This document shows positions 39,633 through 48,102 of a DNA stretch of 64,000 bases, in pieces. The stretch's first letter is position 1. Each line of letters starts with the position of its first letter. The notes under the pieces are model-generated. The model ran no database searches and had not been told where the DNA came from. It worked only from the letters and a program-made list of their open reading frames with translations. Where the stretch lies: contig NZ_SJNX01000007.1 of the NCBI RefSeq assembly GCF_004331075.1, positions 124,001-188,000 on the forward strand, in the 5' to 3' direction. Made by a program: the position numbers and the translations under genes. The DNA is from Acinetobacter brisouioides. GTDB taxonomy: Bacteria; Pseudomonadota; Gammaproteobacteria; Pseudomonadales; Moraxellaceae.

Positions 39633-39649
39633 TTGGCATGCTCTTTGTA
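39633..39649 (+). promoter_or_regulatory. Sigma-54 type promoter of the DszC-like gene
   Basis: TTGGCATGCTCTTTGTA has the GG of the -24 element and GT in place of GC at -12, with the required spacing. The gene starts 132 bp downstream. The enhancer pair at 39536-39580 supports the call despite the one-base deviation. Confidence 0.6.
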
Positions 39650-39780
39650 AGGCTCAATACTCTTACTACTGAACCAACCAAGTTCGTGCATTGCTTAAAA
39701 AAGCAACTTGCCTGCTTGCCCTAAGCCCTTTATGGTAAGCAATCACACGGATGCCCTGCTTGGCTGTATGGAATTGAATA

Positions 39781-40977
39781 ATGTCGATCAACCTGCCCGA
39801 TTTTTCTACGCTACTGAACCCTGAAATACAACAACAAACTCAACACCTTGCCGATGCTTTTGCAGAAACGGCGGTGCAACGTGACCGTGACGGTGGCTCA
39901 CCGTTGGTACAGCGCCAACTGATTCGTGAAAGTGGCTTGCTGGCACTGTCGATTCCGAAAAATTTAGGCGGATTAGATGGTAACTGGTTCGATGTCATGA
40001 ACAGCGTGCGGATTTTGGCACAGGTGGATAACTCTCTGGCGCACGTCTTTGGTTTTCATCATTTATTGTTGGCAACGGTGCGGCTATTTGCCCGCGCCGA
40101 ACAATGGCAAAACTGGTTTCAACAGACCGCAAGCCAGCAACTGTTTTGGGGCAATACCTTAAACCCGCTAGATCAACGTACCGTGGTACATCAACAAGAC
40201 GGAATCTATTTATTTTCAGGGCAAAAAAGCTTCTGCTCAGGTGCAATTGATTCTGACATACTGGTGGCATCGGGGATTGATCAGGGCACAGGAAAACTGT
40301 TGATTGCAGCGATTCCAACAGCACGTGAAGGCATTGAGTTACATCATGACTGGGACAATATGGGACAACGCCAAACTGATAGTGGCAGTGCCACTTTTCG
40401 CCATGTACGCGTTGAGCAACATGAACTGCTACTCGAACCCGGCCCACTCAGCACGCCATTTGCCTGTCTACGCCCCCTCATTGCCCAACTGACTTTTGTC
40501 AATATGTTTTTGGGGGTTGCCGAAGGGGCATTTGCCGAAGCCAAACAATACACCCAAGCGCAAAGCCGAGCATGGTTTTTGTCAGGGGTGGAACGCGCTG
40601 ACCAAGACCCGTATATCTTGCGACATTATGGCGAGTTCTGGTTACAACTGGAGTCGGTGCGTGCGTTAAACCAGCAGGCGATTTTACAGTTACAACACGC
40701 ATGGCAAATTGGTGAAGCCCTGACCGCCGAGCAACGCGGACAAGTGGCGATTGCCGTTGCTACCGCGAAAGTGGCAGCGAGCCGCGTCAGTCTGGATATT
40801 AGCAATCGTATGTTTGAAGTAACGGGCGCGCGCGCCACTCAGGCAGCACTGCGTCTTGACCGTTTTTGGCGTAATGTGCGCACGCAAACGCTACATGACC
40901 CTGTGGATTATAAAATCAAGGAACTGGGAGAATGGGCGCTGAATGCCGAGTTTCCTCAGCCAAGTTTTTATAGTTAA
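39781..40977 (+). CDS. DszC/SfnC-like flavin-dependent monooxygenase (acyl-CoA dehydrogenase fold)
   Basis: A 398-residue protein of the acyl-CoA dehydrogenase superfamily, DszC/SfnB/SfnC branch. Features: IPKNLGGLDGNWFDVMNSVRILAQVDNSLAHVFGFHHLL in the helical N-domain, GQKSFCSGAIDSDILVASG and DNMGQRQTDSGSATFRHVRVE in the beta-domain, and the closing FEVTGARATQAALRLDRFWRNVRTQTLHDPVDYKIKELGEW. It lacks an obvious catalytic Glu dehydrogenation context and probably uses FMNH2/O2 on organosulfur compounds. It is controlled by the sigma-54 promoter upstream. Substrate unknown. Confidence 0.82.
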   Translation: MSINLPDFSTLLNPEIQQQTQHLADAFAETAVQRDRDGGSPLVQRQLIRESGLLALSIPKNLGGLDGNWFDVMNSVRILAQVDNSLAHVFGFHHLLLATVRLFARAEQWQNWFQQTASQQLFWGNTLNPLDQRTVVHQQDGIYLFSGQKSFCSGAIDSDILVASGIDQGTGKLLIAAIPTAREGIELHHDWDNMGQRQTDSGSATFRHVRVEQHELLLEPGPLSTPFACLRPLIAQLTFVNMFLGVAEGAFAEAKQYTQAQSRAWFLSGVERADQDPYILRHYGEFWLQLESVRALNQQAILQLQHAWQIGEALTAEQRGQVAIAVATAKVAASRVSLDISNRMFEVTGARATQAALRLDRFWRNVRTQTLHDPVDYKIKELGEWALNAEFPQPSFYS

Positions 40978-41317
40978 GCTGAGTGAGATCACGATATTCT
41001 CAAACATTGGATACACAAAAATATCATCTGCAACTGTTTGAGCCAGAACAATATTTTCAAGATGTTGTTTTTGCATTTTTTTAGTAAAAGATGATCTTAA
41101 GCGAGTTTTGCAATGAGCTGCGCAAGTGGGTTGCCCTTGTACAGCGATGCTGCTCAGGTCAAACCTGAACTAAATTAAAATATAGTTCAATCGAAGCACA
41201 AGACATAGCAGGTGAATTCTAAAACAGAAGTCAAAATGCTAAGCTCCATCTTCCTGATTTATTTTTAATCGCTTCAGTCGGTTTTTACCGAATCGGCATT
41301 TTTTAATTCCCGTGACT
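40978..41317. other. Spacer between convergent genes
   Basis: No convincing gene. There are small dyads (TCAGGT-CAA-ACCTGA near 41154-41168; CGGT/ACCG near 41279-41290 followed by a T-run) that could end the plus-strand transcript. Very short open frames here lack ribosome binding sites. Confidence 0.5.
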
Positions 41318-41349
41318 AAAAACAGGAACAGCTAAATGGCTGATCCTGT
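41318..41349 (-). terminator. Terminator of the second DszC-like gene
   Basis: ACAGGA 41322-41327 plus CAGC 41329-41332 pair with GCTG 41339-41342 and TCCTGT 41344-41349, and TTTTT follows on the minus strand. It lies 8 bp beyond the stop codon at 41358. Confidence 0.8.
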
Positions 41350-41357
41350 CACACAGT

Positions 41358-42611
41358 TTATTGCTGTTTACTGCCACCACCAATCTGCCAGACATAGACA
41401 GGTTCTGTGCCATTGACTGCATAATCCCCAATAATGCGTTGTTTAAAAATCAGCGGGTTATGCGATGCTGCGGTACGAGCATTGCGCCAGAAACGATCCA
41501 GACTTTTTTGGCTACTGGTGGCTGAGGCACCCAGTGCGTTAAACAGATCACTGGTCAGTTGCAGTACCAGTGGTGCAATTGCCACCTGCGCTTGTGCTGA
41601 CTCTAGTTCGGCGGCAATATTTGCCTGTTGCTCCAAAGCCTCACGCTGATCGGCATGGGCAAAGTGCGCTTCATAAGCACGCTGTGCGGCTTCTGCAGCA
41701 CGAATGGCAGTAGCTTCTGCGGCATAAGCTTGTGCCGATGCTAGCCCAATCACTTGCAATACTTGTGCGTCCTGATCGACTCGATCAGCATTGCCATGAC
41801 TAAAGACGCGGGTACGTGCCTTCACCTGACGGCTAAACTCGGCAACTGCGGCATGGGCGGTGCCTGCCAAGACACTGAGCAAGACCAGTTGATAGAACGC
41901 GGTTTGGTATTTAAAGCGGCTATCGAAATCAATAATATTTTCTGGATCAACCTCGACCTCATGCAAAGTCGCTGTGCCGCTACCTGTAGTCCGCTGACCA
42001 AAACCATCCCAGTCATCTTCAATTTTGACATTCGGATGCGAGGTGCGTACCGCTGCAATCACATTTTGCTTGGTGGCATCGATCTGGGCAAACAGGTCGA
42101 ACCAGTCCGCAAAAATACTGCCCGTGGTATAGTATTTTTTGCCGCTGACCGTCCAGCGTCCAGATTCATCCTGATATAAACGGGTAATCACTTCGCCAAT
42201 TTTGACATCACCCACTTCTGTCCATGCGTTGCCGACCAGTTCGCCTGCAACAAAACGTTCAAACCAGTGGGCTTGGCTGTGGTCACGGTGCGCATTCAGG
42301 CGATCTTCAACAAAGGCAAAATGCCCGCGCAGCGCCTGTGGTACATTCGAGTCAGCACTTGCCAGTTCGATCAGGAGTTGGAACAATTGTGGTACTGAGG
42401 CGCCTGCACCGCCATACTGTACAGGCACACGTACTGCGCCAAAACCTGCCTGTTTTAACCATTGAATCGGTTCATACGGCAGTTCACGTTGCTGCTCGCG
42501 TTGCAAGGCTGTCTCGGCGATTTTCTGAAAAATCGGGCGAAAGCGCTGTGCCAATACCTCATAATCGGTACCGAGCGATAAATCTTGTTGTAATGCAGTT
42601 AAACTGGTCAT
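41358..42611 (-). CDS. DszC/SfnB-like flavin-dependent oxidoreductase
   Basis: A 417-residue acyl-CoA dehydrogenase-fold protein. Typical segments: LKQAGFGAVRVPVQYGGAGASVPQLFQLLIELASADSNVPQALRGHFAFVE, GKKYYTTGSIFADWFDLFAQ, DDWDGFGQRTTGSGTATLHEVEV, and the ending LFNALGASATSSQKSLDRFWRNARTAASHNPLIFKQRIIGDYAVNG. It is closest by eye to the paralogue at 55710-57005. Likely an FMNH2-dependent monooxygenase for sulfur compounds; substrate unknown. AGGAC precedes the ATG. It is expressed from a canonical sigma-54 promoter at 42664-42648 and is divergent from a LysR gene. Confidence 0.82.
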   Translation of the reverse strand: MTSLTALQQDLSLGTDYEVLAQRFRPIFQKIAETALQREQQRELPYEPIQWLKQAGFGAVRVPVQYGGAGASVPQLFQLLIELASADSNVPQALRGHFAFVEDRLNAHRDHSQAHWFERFVAGELVGNAWTEVGDVKIGEVITRLYQDESGRWTVSGKKYYTTGSIFADWFDLFAQIDATKQNVIAAVRTSHPNVKIEDDWDGFGQRTTGSGTATLHEVEVDPENIIDFDSRFKYQTAFYQLVLLSVLAGTAHAAVAEFSRQVKARTRVFSHGNADRVDQDAQVLQVIGLASAQAYAAEATAIRAAEAAQRAYEAHFAHADQREALEQQANIAAELESAQAQVAIAPLVLQLTSDLFNALGASATSSQKSLDRFWRNARTAASHNPLIFKQRIIGDYAVNGTEPVYVWQIGGGSKQQ

Positions 42612-42647
42612 GTCATAGTCCTAATTTTATCGGTTTGACATGACTCT

Positions 42648-42664
42648 TGCAGATGTTGTGCCAA
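42648..42664 (-). promoter_or_regulatory. Sigma-54 promoter of the second DszC-like gene
   Basis: On the minus strand TTGGCACAACATCTGCA matches TGGCAC-N5-TTGCA at all but one position, with GG and GC ten bases apart. It is 37 bp upstream of the ATG at 42611, and the enhancer palindromes lie 80 bp farther upstream. Confidence 0.78.
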
Positions 42665-42705
42665 CTTTAATTAATTGATTTTATTTAAATTTTATTTTTA
42701 GTTAT

Positions 42706-42751
42706 TGTTGATTGGACAACGCCATGTTGAATTACTGTTGCCAGAGCAACA
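42706..42751. promoter_or_regulatory. Second pair of enhancer palindromes
   Basis: TGTTGA-N4-ACAACG at 42706-42721 and TGTTGC-N4-GCAACA at 42736-42751 are centred 30 bp apart. Sequence and spacing repeat the pair at 39536-39580. They sit about 80 bp upstream of the -12 element at 42649. Confidence 0.65.
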
Positions 42752-42800
42752 CTTGGGCAATCAAAGCCAGATTGCCCAATCTGCCAAATTGGGAGAAATG

Positions 42801-43748
42801 ATGGTCAAAAACTTGCGTCATCTTGACTTTAATCTGCTTAAGGCCATGGATATTTTACTGGAAGAACGTAGCGTGACCCGCGCCGCAGAACGCCTGTTTA
42901 TTACCCAGCCTGCCATGAGCAGCATTTTGGCACGCTTACGTGACAGTTTTGATGATCCATTATTTGTCCGTTCACAGCGTGGCATTGTACCTACACCGCG
43001 CGCTTTGGAGCTGATTTGCCCGATCAAGCAGATTTTGGGGCAGATTGACCTGCTGCTGCAACCGCTGGAGTTTGACCCTGCCACGGTGGATTTTACCGTG
43101 CGCATCGCCGCCACTGACTATGCCCATCAGGTGATTTTAGTGCCATTTTTGGCAGCACTCAAACAGCAAGCACCACATGTCCAAATCGCTTTGTTACCTT
43201 CAACCGACAAAGAAGCGCAGCGCTTGGAACAGGGTGAAATTGATTTAGCGCTGTCTACCCCTGAGCATAGCTGTGGCAATGACTTGCATTATCTGCATCT
43301 GTTTGATGAATGTTATGTCAGCGTGATGCGTTTGGGGCACCCTGCCTTGCAACAGCCCCTGAGCTTGGATCGTTTTTGTGAGTTGGATCATGCCTTAGTC
43401 TCCTTTCAAGGCAGTTTCTCAGGGATTACCGATCAACAATTGCAACAACTGGGTCGACAACGCCGCGTCACGCTGTCAGCATCGAGTTTTCTACTGCTGC
43501 CTGAGATTTTGCAAAATAGCGACCTTGTGGCAACTGTACCGAAACGTCTGGTGTGTAAACGTCAGGATTTGGCGATTGTACCGCCGCCGCTGGAGATTCC
43601 AAGTTTTAGTAAAATTGCGCTGTGGCATGAACGAACTGAGCATGACCCGCGCCACCGCTGGTTACGTCAGCTCATGTTAGAAATTTGCCAGAATGAAGAA
43701 CAGTTTGCACAAAATTGTGCGCTGTACAATCCGCTGATCACAACATGA
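42801..43748 (+). CDS. LysR-family transcriptional regulator
   Basis: A 315-residue LysR protein. The start at 42801 (MVKNLRHLDFNLLKAMDILL) follows GGGAG; a longer frame from 42705 would read through the enhancer palindromes and is unlikely. The helix-turn-helix is LLEERSVTRAAERLFITQPAMSSILARLRDSFDDPLFVRSQRGIVPTPRA, followed by an effector domain beginning VDFTVRIAATDYAHQVILVPFLAAL, typical of the NodD/NahR/LinR-like branch. It is divergent from the DszC-like gene, which is however sigma-54 controlled; its target is unknown. Confidence 0.86.
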   Translation: MVKNLRHLDFNLLKAMDILLEERSVTRAAERLFITQPAMSSILARLRDSFDDPLFVRSQRGIVPTPRALELICPIKQILGQIDLLLQPLEFDPATVDFTVRIAATDYAHQVILVPFLAALKQQAPHVQIALLPSTDKEAQRLEQGEIDLALSTPEHSCGNDLHYLHLFDECYVSVMRLGHPALQQPLSLDRFCELDHALVSFQGSFSGITDQQLQQLGRQRRVTLSASSFLLLPEILQNSDLVATVPKRLVCKRQDLAIVPPPLEIPSFSKIALWHERTEHDPRHRWLRQLMLEICQNEEQFAQNCALYNPLITT

Positions 43749-43812
43749 AAAAGCCAGCACAAAGCTTAATATCCGTCAGTTAAGGAATTTAATAATCAAA
43801 GCTTTAAATTTT

Positions 43813-44057
43813 ATAAATTCACAATAGCGTCTTATCTTTTTAAATCAGTTTTCTGGAGTTCATCACTACTTTTGTTTCGGCAAATGAGAAGCACAGCTTC
43901 GCAAGGAAAGCCATTTTGCGGAGCAATGCTCCTCACCGCAAAACTCGTCCACCATCAGCAAATAATCGAATTTTTCGCAGAAACAAGCACTTTTTAATGT
44001 AGTCCTGTCTCAAACAGTTGCAGATGACATTTCCACGAGCCAGATATCCTCATAAAT
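43813..44057. repeat. Dispersed non-coding repeat, copy B
   Basis: Same orientation as copy A at 18554. It shares the opening block ending TTTCGGCAAA, the nested hairpin TTTTGCGG...GGAGCA/TGCTCC...CCGCAAAA at about 43914-43943, AAAACTCGTC, and the CTCAAACAGTT...GATGACATTT end. It carries about 15 extra bases (GAAGCACAGCTTCGC, itself a hairpin) after the opening block. No coding capacity. Confidence 0.8.
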
Positions 44058-44096
44058 TTAAAAATTGCCAGTCAACTGTTTAACTGACTGGCATTA
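44058..44096 (-). terminator. Terminator of the Old Yellow Enzyme gene
   Basis: TGCCAGTCA at 44066-44074 pairs with TGACTGGCA at 44085-44093, and on the minus strand the stem is followed by ATTTTT. It lies about 40 bp after the stop at 44135. Confidence 0.8.
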
Positions 44097-44134
44097 ATAC
44101 AAGGCTGACTTTTTCCGTGAGTATCACTTTACGA

Positions 44135-45226
44135 TTAATAACGCTCTAACCAGTGTGCATACGGTGCAGGCAACACCCATGTCGGTTTTTCCAGTTGCAA
44201 TGCTTTGGCAGCCTGTAATGGATAATGTGGATTTGCCAAGAAGGCACGCCCGATCATCACCAAGTCCATTTGCTGCTGTTCTACCAAACGGTTGGCCAGT
44301 TCAGGTTTGTCCAGCCCCCACGAAGCAGCGACAGGCAAGTTGGCTTCACGGCGTACACGCTCAGAAACTGGGGCTAAAAATGCAGGTTCTGCCCATGGCA
44401 CTCGGGCTTGAGGGATATTAAAATTGACACTGACATTGAGTAAATCCAGTCCATCAGTACGCAACTGTTTGACCAGTTCAATTGACTCGCTCAGGGTTTC
44501 TTCGTCATTGCCATCGTACTCAATCACACCAAAACGCGCAGTCAATGCTAAATGCTCTGGCCAAACTGCACGTACCGCTGCAAAGGTTTCACGCAAAAAG
44601 CGGCTTCGCCCTGCAAAATCACCGCCATACTGGTCTTGGCGCAGGTTGCTATGCTTGGAAAAAAAGCTTTGTGCCAAATAACCATGCGCAAAATGTAGTT
44701 CTAACCATTCAAAACCTGCCTGCTTTGCACGATGTGCCGCAGCAGCAAAATCTGCCTGAACCCGTTGAATATCTTCAAGACTCATTTCCTGTGGGACACG
44801 TGGCAAGTTTTCACCATAGGCAATCGCCGATGCCCCAATTGGCTGCCAACCGCGTGGGTCATCAGCAGCAATATGGTCATCGCCTTCCCACGGACGGTTG
44901 GCGCTGGCTTTACGCCCTGCATGTGCAATCTGAATGCCTGGTACTGCCCCAGCGGCTTTAATCGCCTGGGCAATCTGTGCCAAACCGTCAATGTGTTCAT
45001 CACTCCACAAACCCAGACAGGCTGGGGTAATGCGCCCTTCTGATGATACACCTGTCGCCTCGACGATCACCAAACCTGCGCCGCCACGCGCCATACTGGT
45101 GTAATGCGCCAGATGCCAGTCGGTGACTTTGCCCTCAATGGCGCTGTACTGACACATCGGAGGGACTGCAATACGGTTACGTAGCGTCACATCTTTAAGT
45201 TGAAAGGGAGTAAATAATGCCGTCAT
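44135..45226 (-). CDS. NADH:flavin oxidoreductase, YqjM-type Old Yellow Enzyme
   Basis: A 363-residue FMN TIM-barrel protein. MTALFTPFQLKDVTLRNRIAVPPMCQYSA at the start carries the Cys of the YqjM class, then IQIAHAGRKAS (His ligand), ELHFAHGYLAQSFFSKHSNLRQDQYGG and MIGRAFLANPHYPL (FMN phosphate loop). Such enzymes reduce activated C=C bonds or related electrophiles with NAD(P)H. Start at 45226 has GAGG; an upstream in-frame start is not supported. It lies beside the sulfur genes but its link to them is only by position. Confidence 0.88.
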   Translation of the reverse strand: MTALFTPFQLKDVTLRNRIAVPPMCQYSAIEGKVTDWHLAHYTSMARGGAGLVIVEATGVSSEGRITPACLGLWSDEHIDGLAQIAQAIKAAGAVPGIQIAHAGRKASANRPWEGDDHIAADDPRGWQPIGASAIAYGENLPRVPQEMSLEDIQRVQADFAAAAHRAKQAGFEWLELHFAHGYLAQSFFSKHSNLRQDQYGGDFAGRSRFLRETFAAVRAVWPEHLALTARFGVIEYDGNDEETLSESIELVKQLRTDGLDLLNVSVNFNIPQARVPWAEPAFLAPVSERVRREANLPVAASWGLDKPELANRLVEQQQMDLVMIGRAFLANPHYPLQAAKALQLEKPTWVLPAPYAHWLERY

Positions 45227-45340
45227 GCTAACCTCTAAATCGCGATACAATCGCCTAAAATTCAAATCTAAATCATGTATCTGTTTGAAAAATTAAAGAA
45301 TCCACCAATATCTGGCAAAGTCACCAATCTATGAGAGACA

Positions 45341-45859
45341 TTAGCCTTTTTTTGCCTGACAGGCAGCAGTCACCAAGCCCTCTAGCCAGTCTTGATGCCC
45401 ATTGATCATCGGATTCGGTTTGGCTTGAGCCAGTTGTTTTGCAGGCTGCCCCAGTTGGGTTTCTTGAGTCAAGATACGCACCCGACCACCGTCCAAGTCT
45501 TCAACAAGCCATGCGTGATGCACATCCAGACGTTCGGCTGTACCAATATCCCCCGCCCAGCCATGCCATGCAATTCGAGCAGGCTCACCTGCTTGCGGTG
45601 CAACCAGTTCCAGCACTTGGGCATCGACAGGAAAACCAAAGGTTTTAAAGAAAAAGACCATGTTTGCTTGTAGTTGCTTTGCACCTTCAGGCAGTTTGAC
45701 ATCGGAAGAATTGGCGTAGTAACTTGGCCACTCATCAGCATTTACCAGATACGGCCATACCTCTGCGGTGCTTAAACCTTTGACAATCACTTCATTGGAA
45801 CAGAAATTATCGGTTTCACCAGGCAGATAACCTGCTGGCCAAACAATCGAATTCATCAT
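45341..45859 (-). CDS. SRPBCC-family protein
   Basis: A 172-residue single-domain protein of the START/SRPBCC (polyketide cyclase-like) fold. The N-terminal strand EVIVKGLSTAEVWPYLVNADEWPSYYANSSDVKLPEGA and the helix at the end (INGHQDWLEGLVTAACQAKK) are typical, with RIAWHGWAGDIGTAERLDVHHAWLVEDLDGGRVRILTQETQ between. These bind hydrophobic ligands, and no catalytic residues can be named. It lies between sfnG and the Old Yellow Enzyme gene on the same strand. Two consecutive ATGs make the exact start uncertain by one codon. Confidence 0.78.
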   Translation of the reverse strand: MMNSIVWPAGYLPGETDNFCSNEVIVKGLSTAEVWPYLVNADEWPSYYANSSDVKLPEGAKQLQANMVFFFKTFGFPVDAQVLELVAPQAGEPARIAWHGWAGDIGTAERLDVHHAWLVEDLDGGRVRILTQETQLGQPAKQLAQAKPNPMINGHQDWLEGLVTAACQAKKG

Positions 45860-45997
45860 GTGCAGTTTCTCGTATGTTTGTTCACAATCAACGCTGTGAT
45901 ATGAATCTTATGCTCATCATACAAGTGCTTTTATTATAAAAATAATCTTAAATTTCTATCCAATACATAGATAAAATTAATATCTAAAATTCGACAT

Positions 45998-46023
45998 AAA
46001 AAAAGCGCATCCGAAAATGCGCT
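45998..46023 (-). terminator. Terminator after sfnG
   Basis: AGCGCAT at 46004-46010 and ATGCGCT at 46017-46023 form a 7-bp stem followed on the minus strand by TTTTTTT. It separates the msuE-sfnG operon from the SRPBCC gene. Confidence 0.82.
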
Positions 46024-46101
46024 GTCAGTTGCTCAACTCTACTGAGTATTTTTGTTTTAGATGCAGCAAATCAGGGCGATCAAACACATCTCCCCTGTGA
46101 T

Positions 46102-47202
46102 TTAAGCGACTTCTTTGGCCTGTTGTTGTTTTTGTTCCAGTTCTCGAACTAACGGTAAAACCCGTTGTCCAAAATATTCGACTTCTTCAATAAAGTGCAA
46201 GAAGCCCGCCAAAATCAGATCAACCCCTGCGGCTTTGTACGCCACAATGCGTTCTGCGATTTGTTCAGGTGTACCGATCAGATTGGTTTTAAAGCCATCG
46301 TTATATTGCACCAAATCTTCAAAGCTAGACTTCGCCCAGTTACCCTCACCTTCAGGGCTGGCTGAACCTGCCTGACGGGTGGCATCGGCAAAGGCATTCA
46401 CGGCTTCAGGGTTGGCATTGGCAATAATCTCTTGCAACACTGCTTGCGCTTCTTCTTCGGTATCCCGCGCGATAATAAAGGCGTTTAAACCAACTTTGAC
46501 CTGATGATGATTCTGCTTGGCTTTAGCGCGCAAATCTTCAATCTGTTCACGAATACCTTCAACTGTATTGCCGTTGGCAAAGTACCAGTCCGAGACACGC
46601 GACGCCATATCCCGTGCTGCGCGCGATGTTCCGCCTTGGAAAATTTCAGGATGCGGCTGCTGCACAGGTTTTGGCTTTAAGGTGTAGTCTTTAAACTGAT
46701 AGTACTTACCATCAAATGAAAAATTGTCGGTGGTCCAAATACCTTTCAGACTGCGAATAAACTCTTCTGAACGAGCATAACGCTGGTCATGATCAGGCCA
46801 TTCCTCCCCAATCGCATCGAACTCGCCCTTAAACCAGCCACTGACCACATTAATCGCAATTCGCCCTTGGGTTAAATGATCAATGGTCGCCAGTTGCTTG
46901 GCTGCCAGTGCAGGTTTCCACGGCCCTGGTAAAATCGCTGCAATCACTTTGAGCTTTTCAGTCGCTGCCAAAATTGCATGGCTAAACGAAACGGACTCAT
47001 GTTGATTTTCCGCGCCATAACCCGCAGTAAAACGGATTTGTGATAAGGCATAGCTAAAGCCATTTTTTTCTGCGGTTTGTGCGAGTTTCTTATTGTAATC
47101 AATGTTCCATTCTGTACGTTGTTCAATATTACTCACCACCAGACCACCGCTAACATTGGGTACCCAGTAAGCAAACTGAAGTTGTTGTTGTGATTGCGCC
47201 AT
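46102..47202 (-). CDS. sfnG: FMNH2-dependent dimethyl sulfone monooxygenase
   Basis: A 366-residue luciferase-like TIM-barrel enzyme. Start MAQSQQQLQFAYWVPNVSGGLVVSNIEQRTEWNIDYNKKLAQTAEKNGFSYALSQIRFTAGYGAENQHESVSF and PEIFQGGTSRAARDMASRVSDWYFANG are strongly SfnG-like. In Pseudomonas putida SfnG converts dimethyl sulfone to methanesulfinate using reduced FMN. The ATG at 47202 has AAGGAGAA upstream; a much longer in-frame start inside msuE is rejected. The FMN reductase gene msuE lies 31 bp upstream in the same transcript. Confidence 0.92.
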   Translation of the reverse strand: MAQSQQQLQFAYWVPNVSGGLVVSNIEQRTEWNIDYNKKLAQTAEKNGFSYALSQIRFTAGYGAENQHESVSFSHAILAATEKLKVIAAILPGPWKPALAAKQLATIDHLTQGRIAINVVSGWFKGEFDAIGEEWPDHDQRYARSEEFIRSLKGIWTTDNFSFDGKYYQFKDYTLKPKPVQQPHPEIFQGGTSRAARDMASRVSDWYFANGNTVEGIREQIEDLRAKAKQNHHQVKVGLNAFIIARDTEEEAQAVLQEIIANANPEAVNAFADATRQAGSASPEGEGNWAKSSFEDLVQYNDGFKTNLIGTPEQIAERIVAYKAAGVDLILAGFLHFIEEVEYFGQRVLPLVRELEQKQQQAKEVA

Positions 47203-47233
47203 ATTTTTATTCTCCTTGGGAAACTGATGGGGT

Positions 47234-47986
47234 TTATGCCACATCGGCCTGAATTGAGGTCTTGCCTGTTTTATGTTGTAAACGGGATTCTGCGGCTTGC
47301 AAGTCAGGCACAGCGGCCGAAGGCAAGACTTCTTCTTGTTCAATTTGTCGGTTAATACCCAAGTTTTGGTTGGCTTGAACTGTTTTAGCTTTCACCACTT
47401 CCGCACGCTGACCTTTAGCAGGCGCCCACTCTAAAATCGGTAAGGCACGTGCAACCGCCAAGATAATGCGATCACGCAAGGCTGCGCTTTGAATGGTGTA
47501 TTCAGGGGTAAAATCACGATCCGTGGCATAAACACCGATTGGCAACGTCTGCGCCTGGAAGAAACTGAACAATGGGCGTAACTGATGCTCAAGCACCAAG
47601 GCATGGCGGTCGCTGCCACCTGAAGCGGCCAACAAAACTGGCACGTCGACCAAAGCAGTTTGTTCCACAAAATCAAAGAAATGCTTAAACAATCCAGTAA
47701 ATGAAGCGCGATACACAGGTGTGCCAACAATTAAGGCATCTGCAGCTTCAACTGCTGCCAAATCATCCTGTACGCGCTGTGGCAATTGATGACGATAAAT
47801 CGCACCGCCCAATAACGACCCGATTTCGCTGAACTTAATAAAATGCACGTTGATCGGGGTTGCCTGACCCAGTTCATGAATAATTTCCTGAACCAGTGCT
47901 TCGGTTTTAGAAGGGTTATTTAAGCCGCCTGAAACAGCGACAATATTTAAGGGTTTGACTGCATTTAAAGTGGTGGACATGGACAT
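47234..47986 (-). CDS. msuE: NAD(P)H-dependent FMN reductase
   Basis: A 250-residue flavodoxin-fold reductase: LNIVAVSGGLNNPSKTEALVQEII (FMN phosphate loop), ALIVGTPVYRASFTGLFKHFFDFVEQTALVDVPVLLAASGGSDRHALVLEHQLRPLFSFF and a long charged C-terminal tail. It matches MsuE, which supplies FMNH2 to SfnG and to methanesulfonate monooxygenases. The tail after residue 185 (AEVVKAKTVQANQNLGINRQ...) is low complexity. First gene of the msuE-sfnG operon. A 13-bp inverted repeat lies about 85 bp upstream of its start. Confidence 0.9.
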   Translation of the reverse strand: MSMSTTLNAVKPLNIVAVSGGLNNPSKTEALVQEIIHELGQATPINVHFIKFSEIGSLLGGAIYRHQLPQRVQDDLAAVEAADALIVGTPVYRASFTGLFKHFFDFVEQTALVDVPVLLAASGGSDRHALVLEHQLRPLFSFFQAQTLPIGVYATDRDFTPEYTIQSAALRDRIILAVARALPILEWAPAKGQRAEVVKAKTVQANQNLGINRQIEQEEVLPSAAVPDLQAAESRLQHKTGKTSIQADVA

Positions 47987-48070
47987 AAACCTGAATTGAA
48001 ATATAAATCTATTGAGGTTTATTTATCCACATTTGGGCATACAGCGTAAAATAATAAAAACGGGCAAATT

Positions 48071-48102
48071 TATCGTTTTTTAAGATATGTTAAAAAACGA
48101 TA
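48071..48102. promoter_or_regulatory. Perfect 13-bp inverted repeat upstream of msuE
   Basis: TATCGTTTTTTAA at 48071-48083 and its exact complement at 48090-48102 flank a 6-base spacer. It could be an operator for msuE-sfnG. It is a poor terminator because the stem has little GC. The rest of the spacer 47987-48414 shows only one more dyad (TTCGGG/CCCGAA, 48181-48198) and no gene. Confidence 0.45.

Noticed and set aside
40891..41076. 61-codon minus-strand frame overlapping the end of the DszC-like gene
   Set aside because: Half of it is antisense to a well supported gene, there is no ribosome binding site, and I recognise no family. A 21-codon frame at 41113-41178 in the same spacer is equally unsupported.
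45238..45255. GG-N10-GC pattern upstream of the Old Yellow Enzyme gene
   Set aside because: Flanking bases (AGGCGA, TCGCG) do not fit the -24/-12 consensus and no enhancer palindromes are near.
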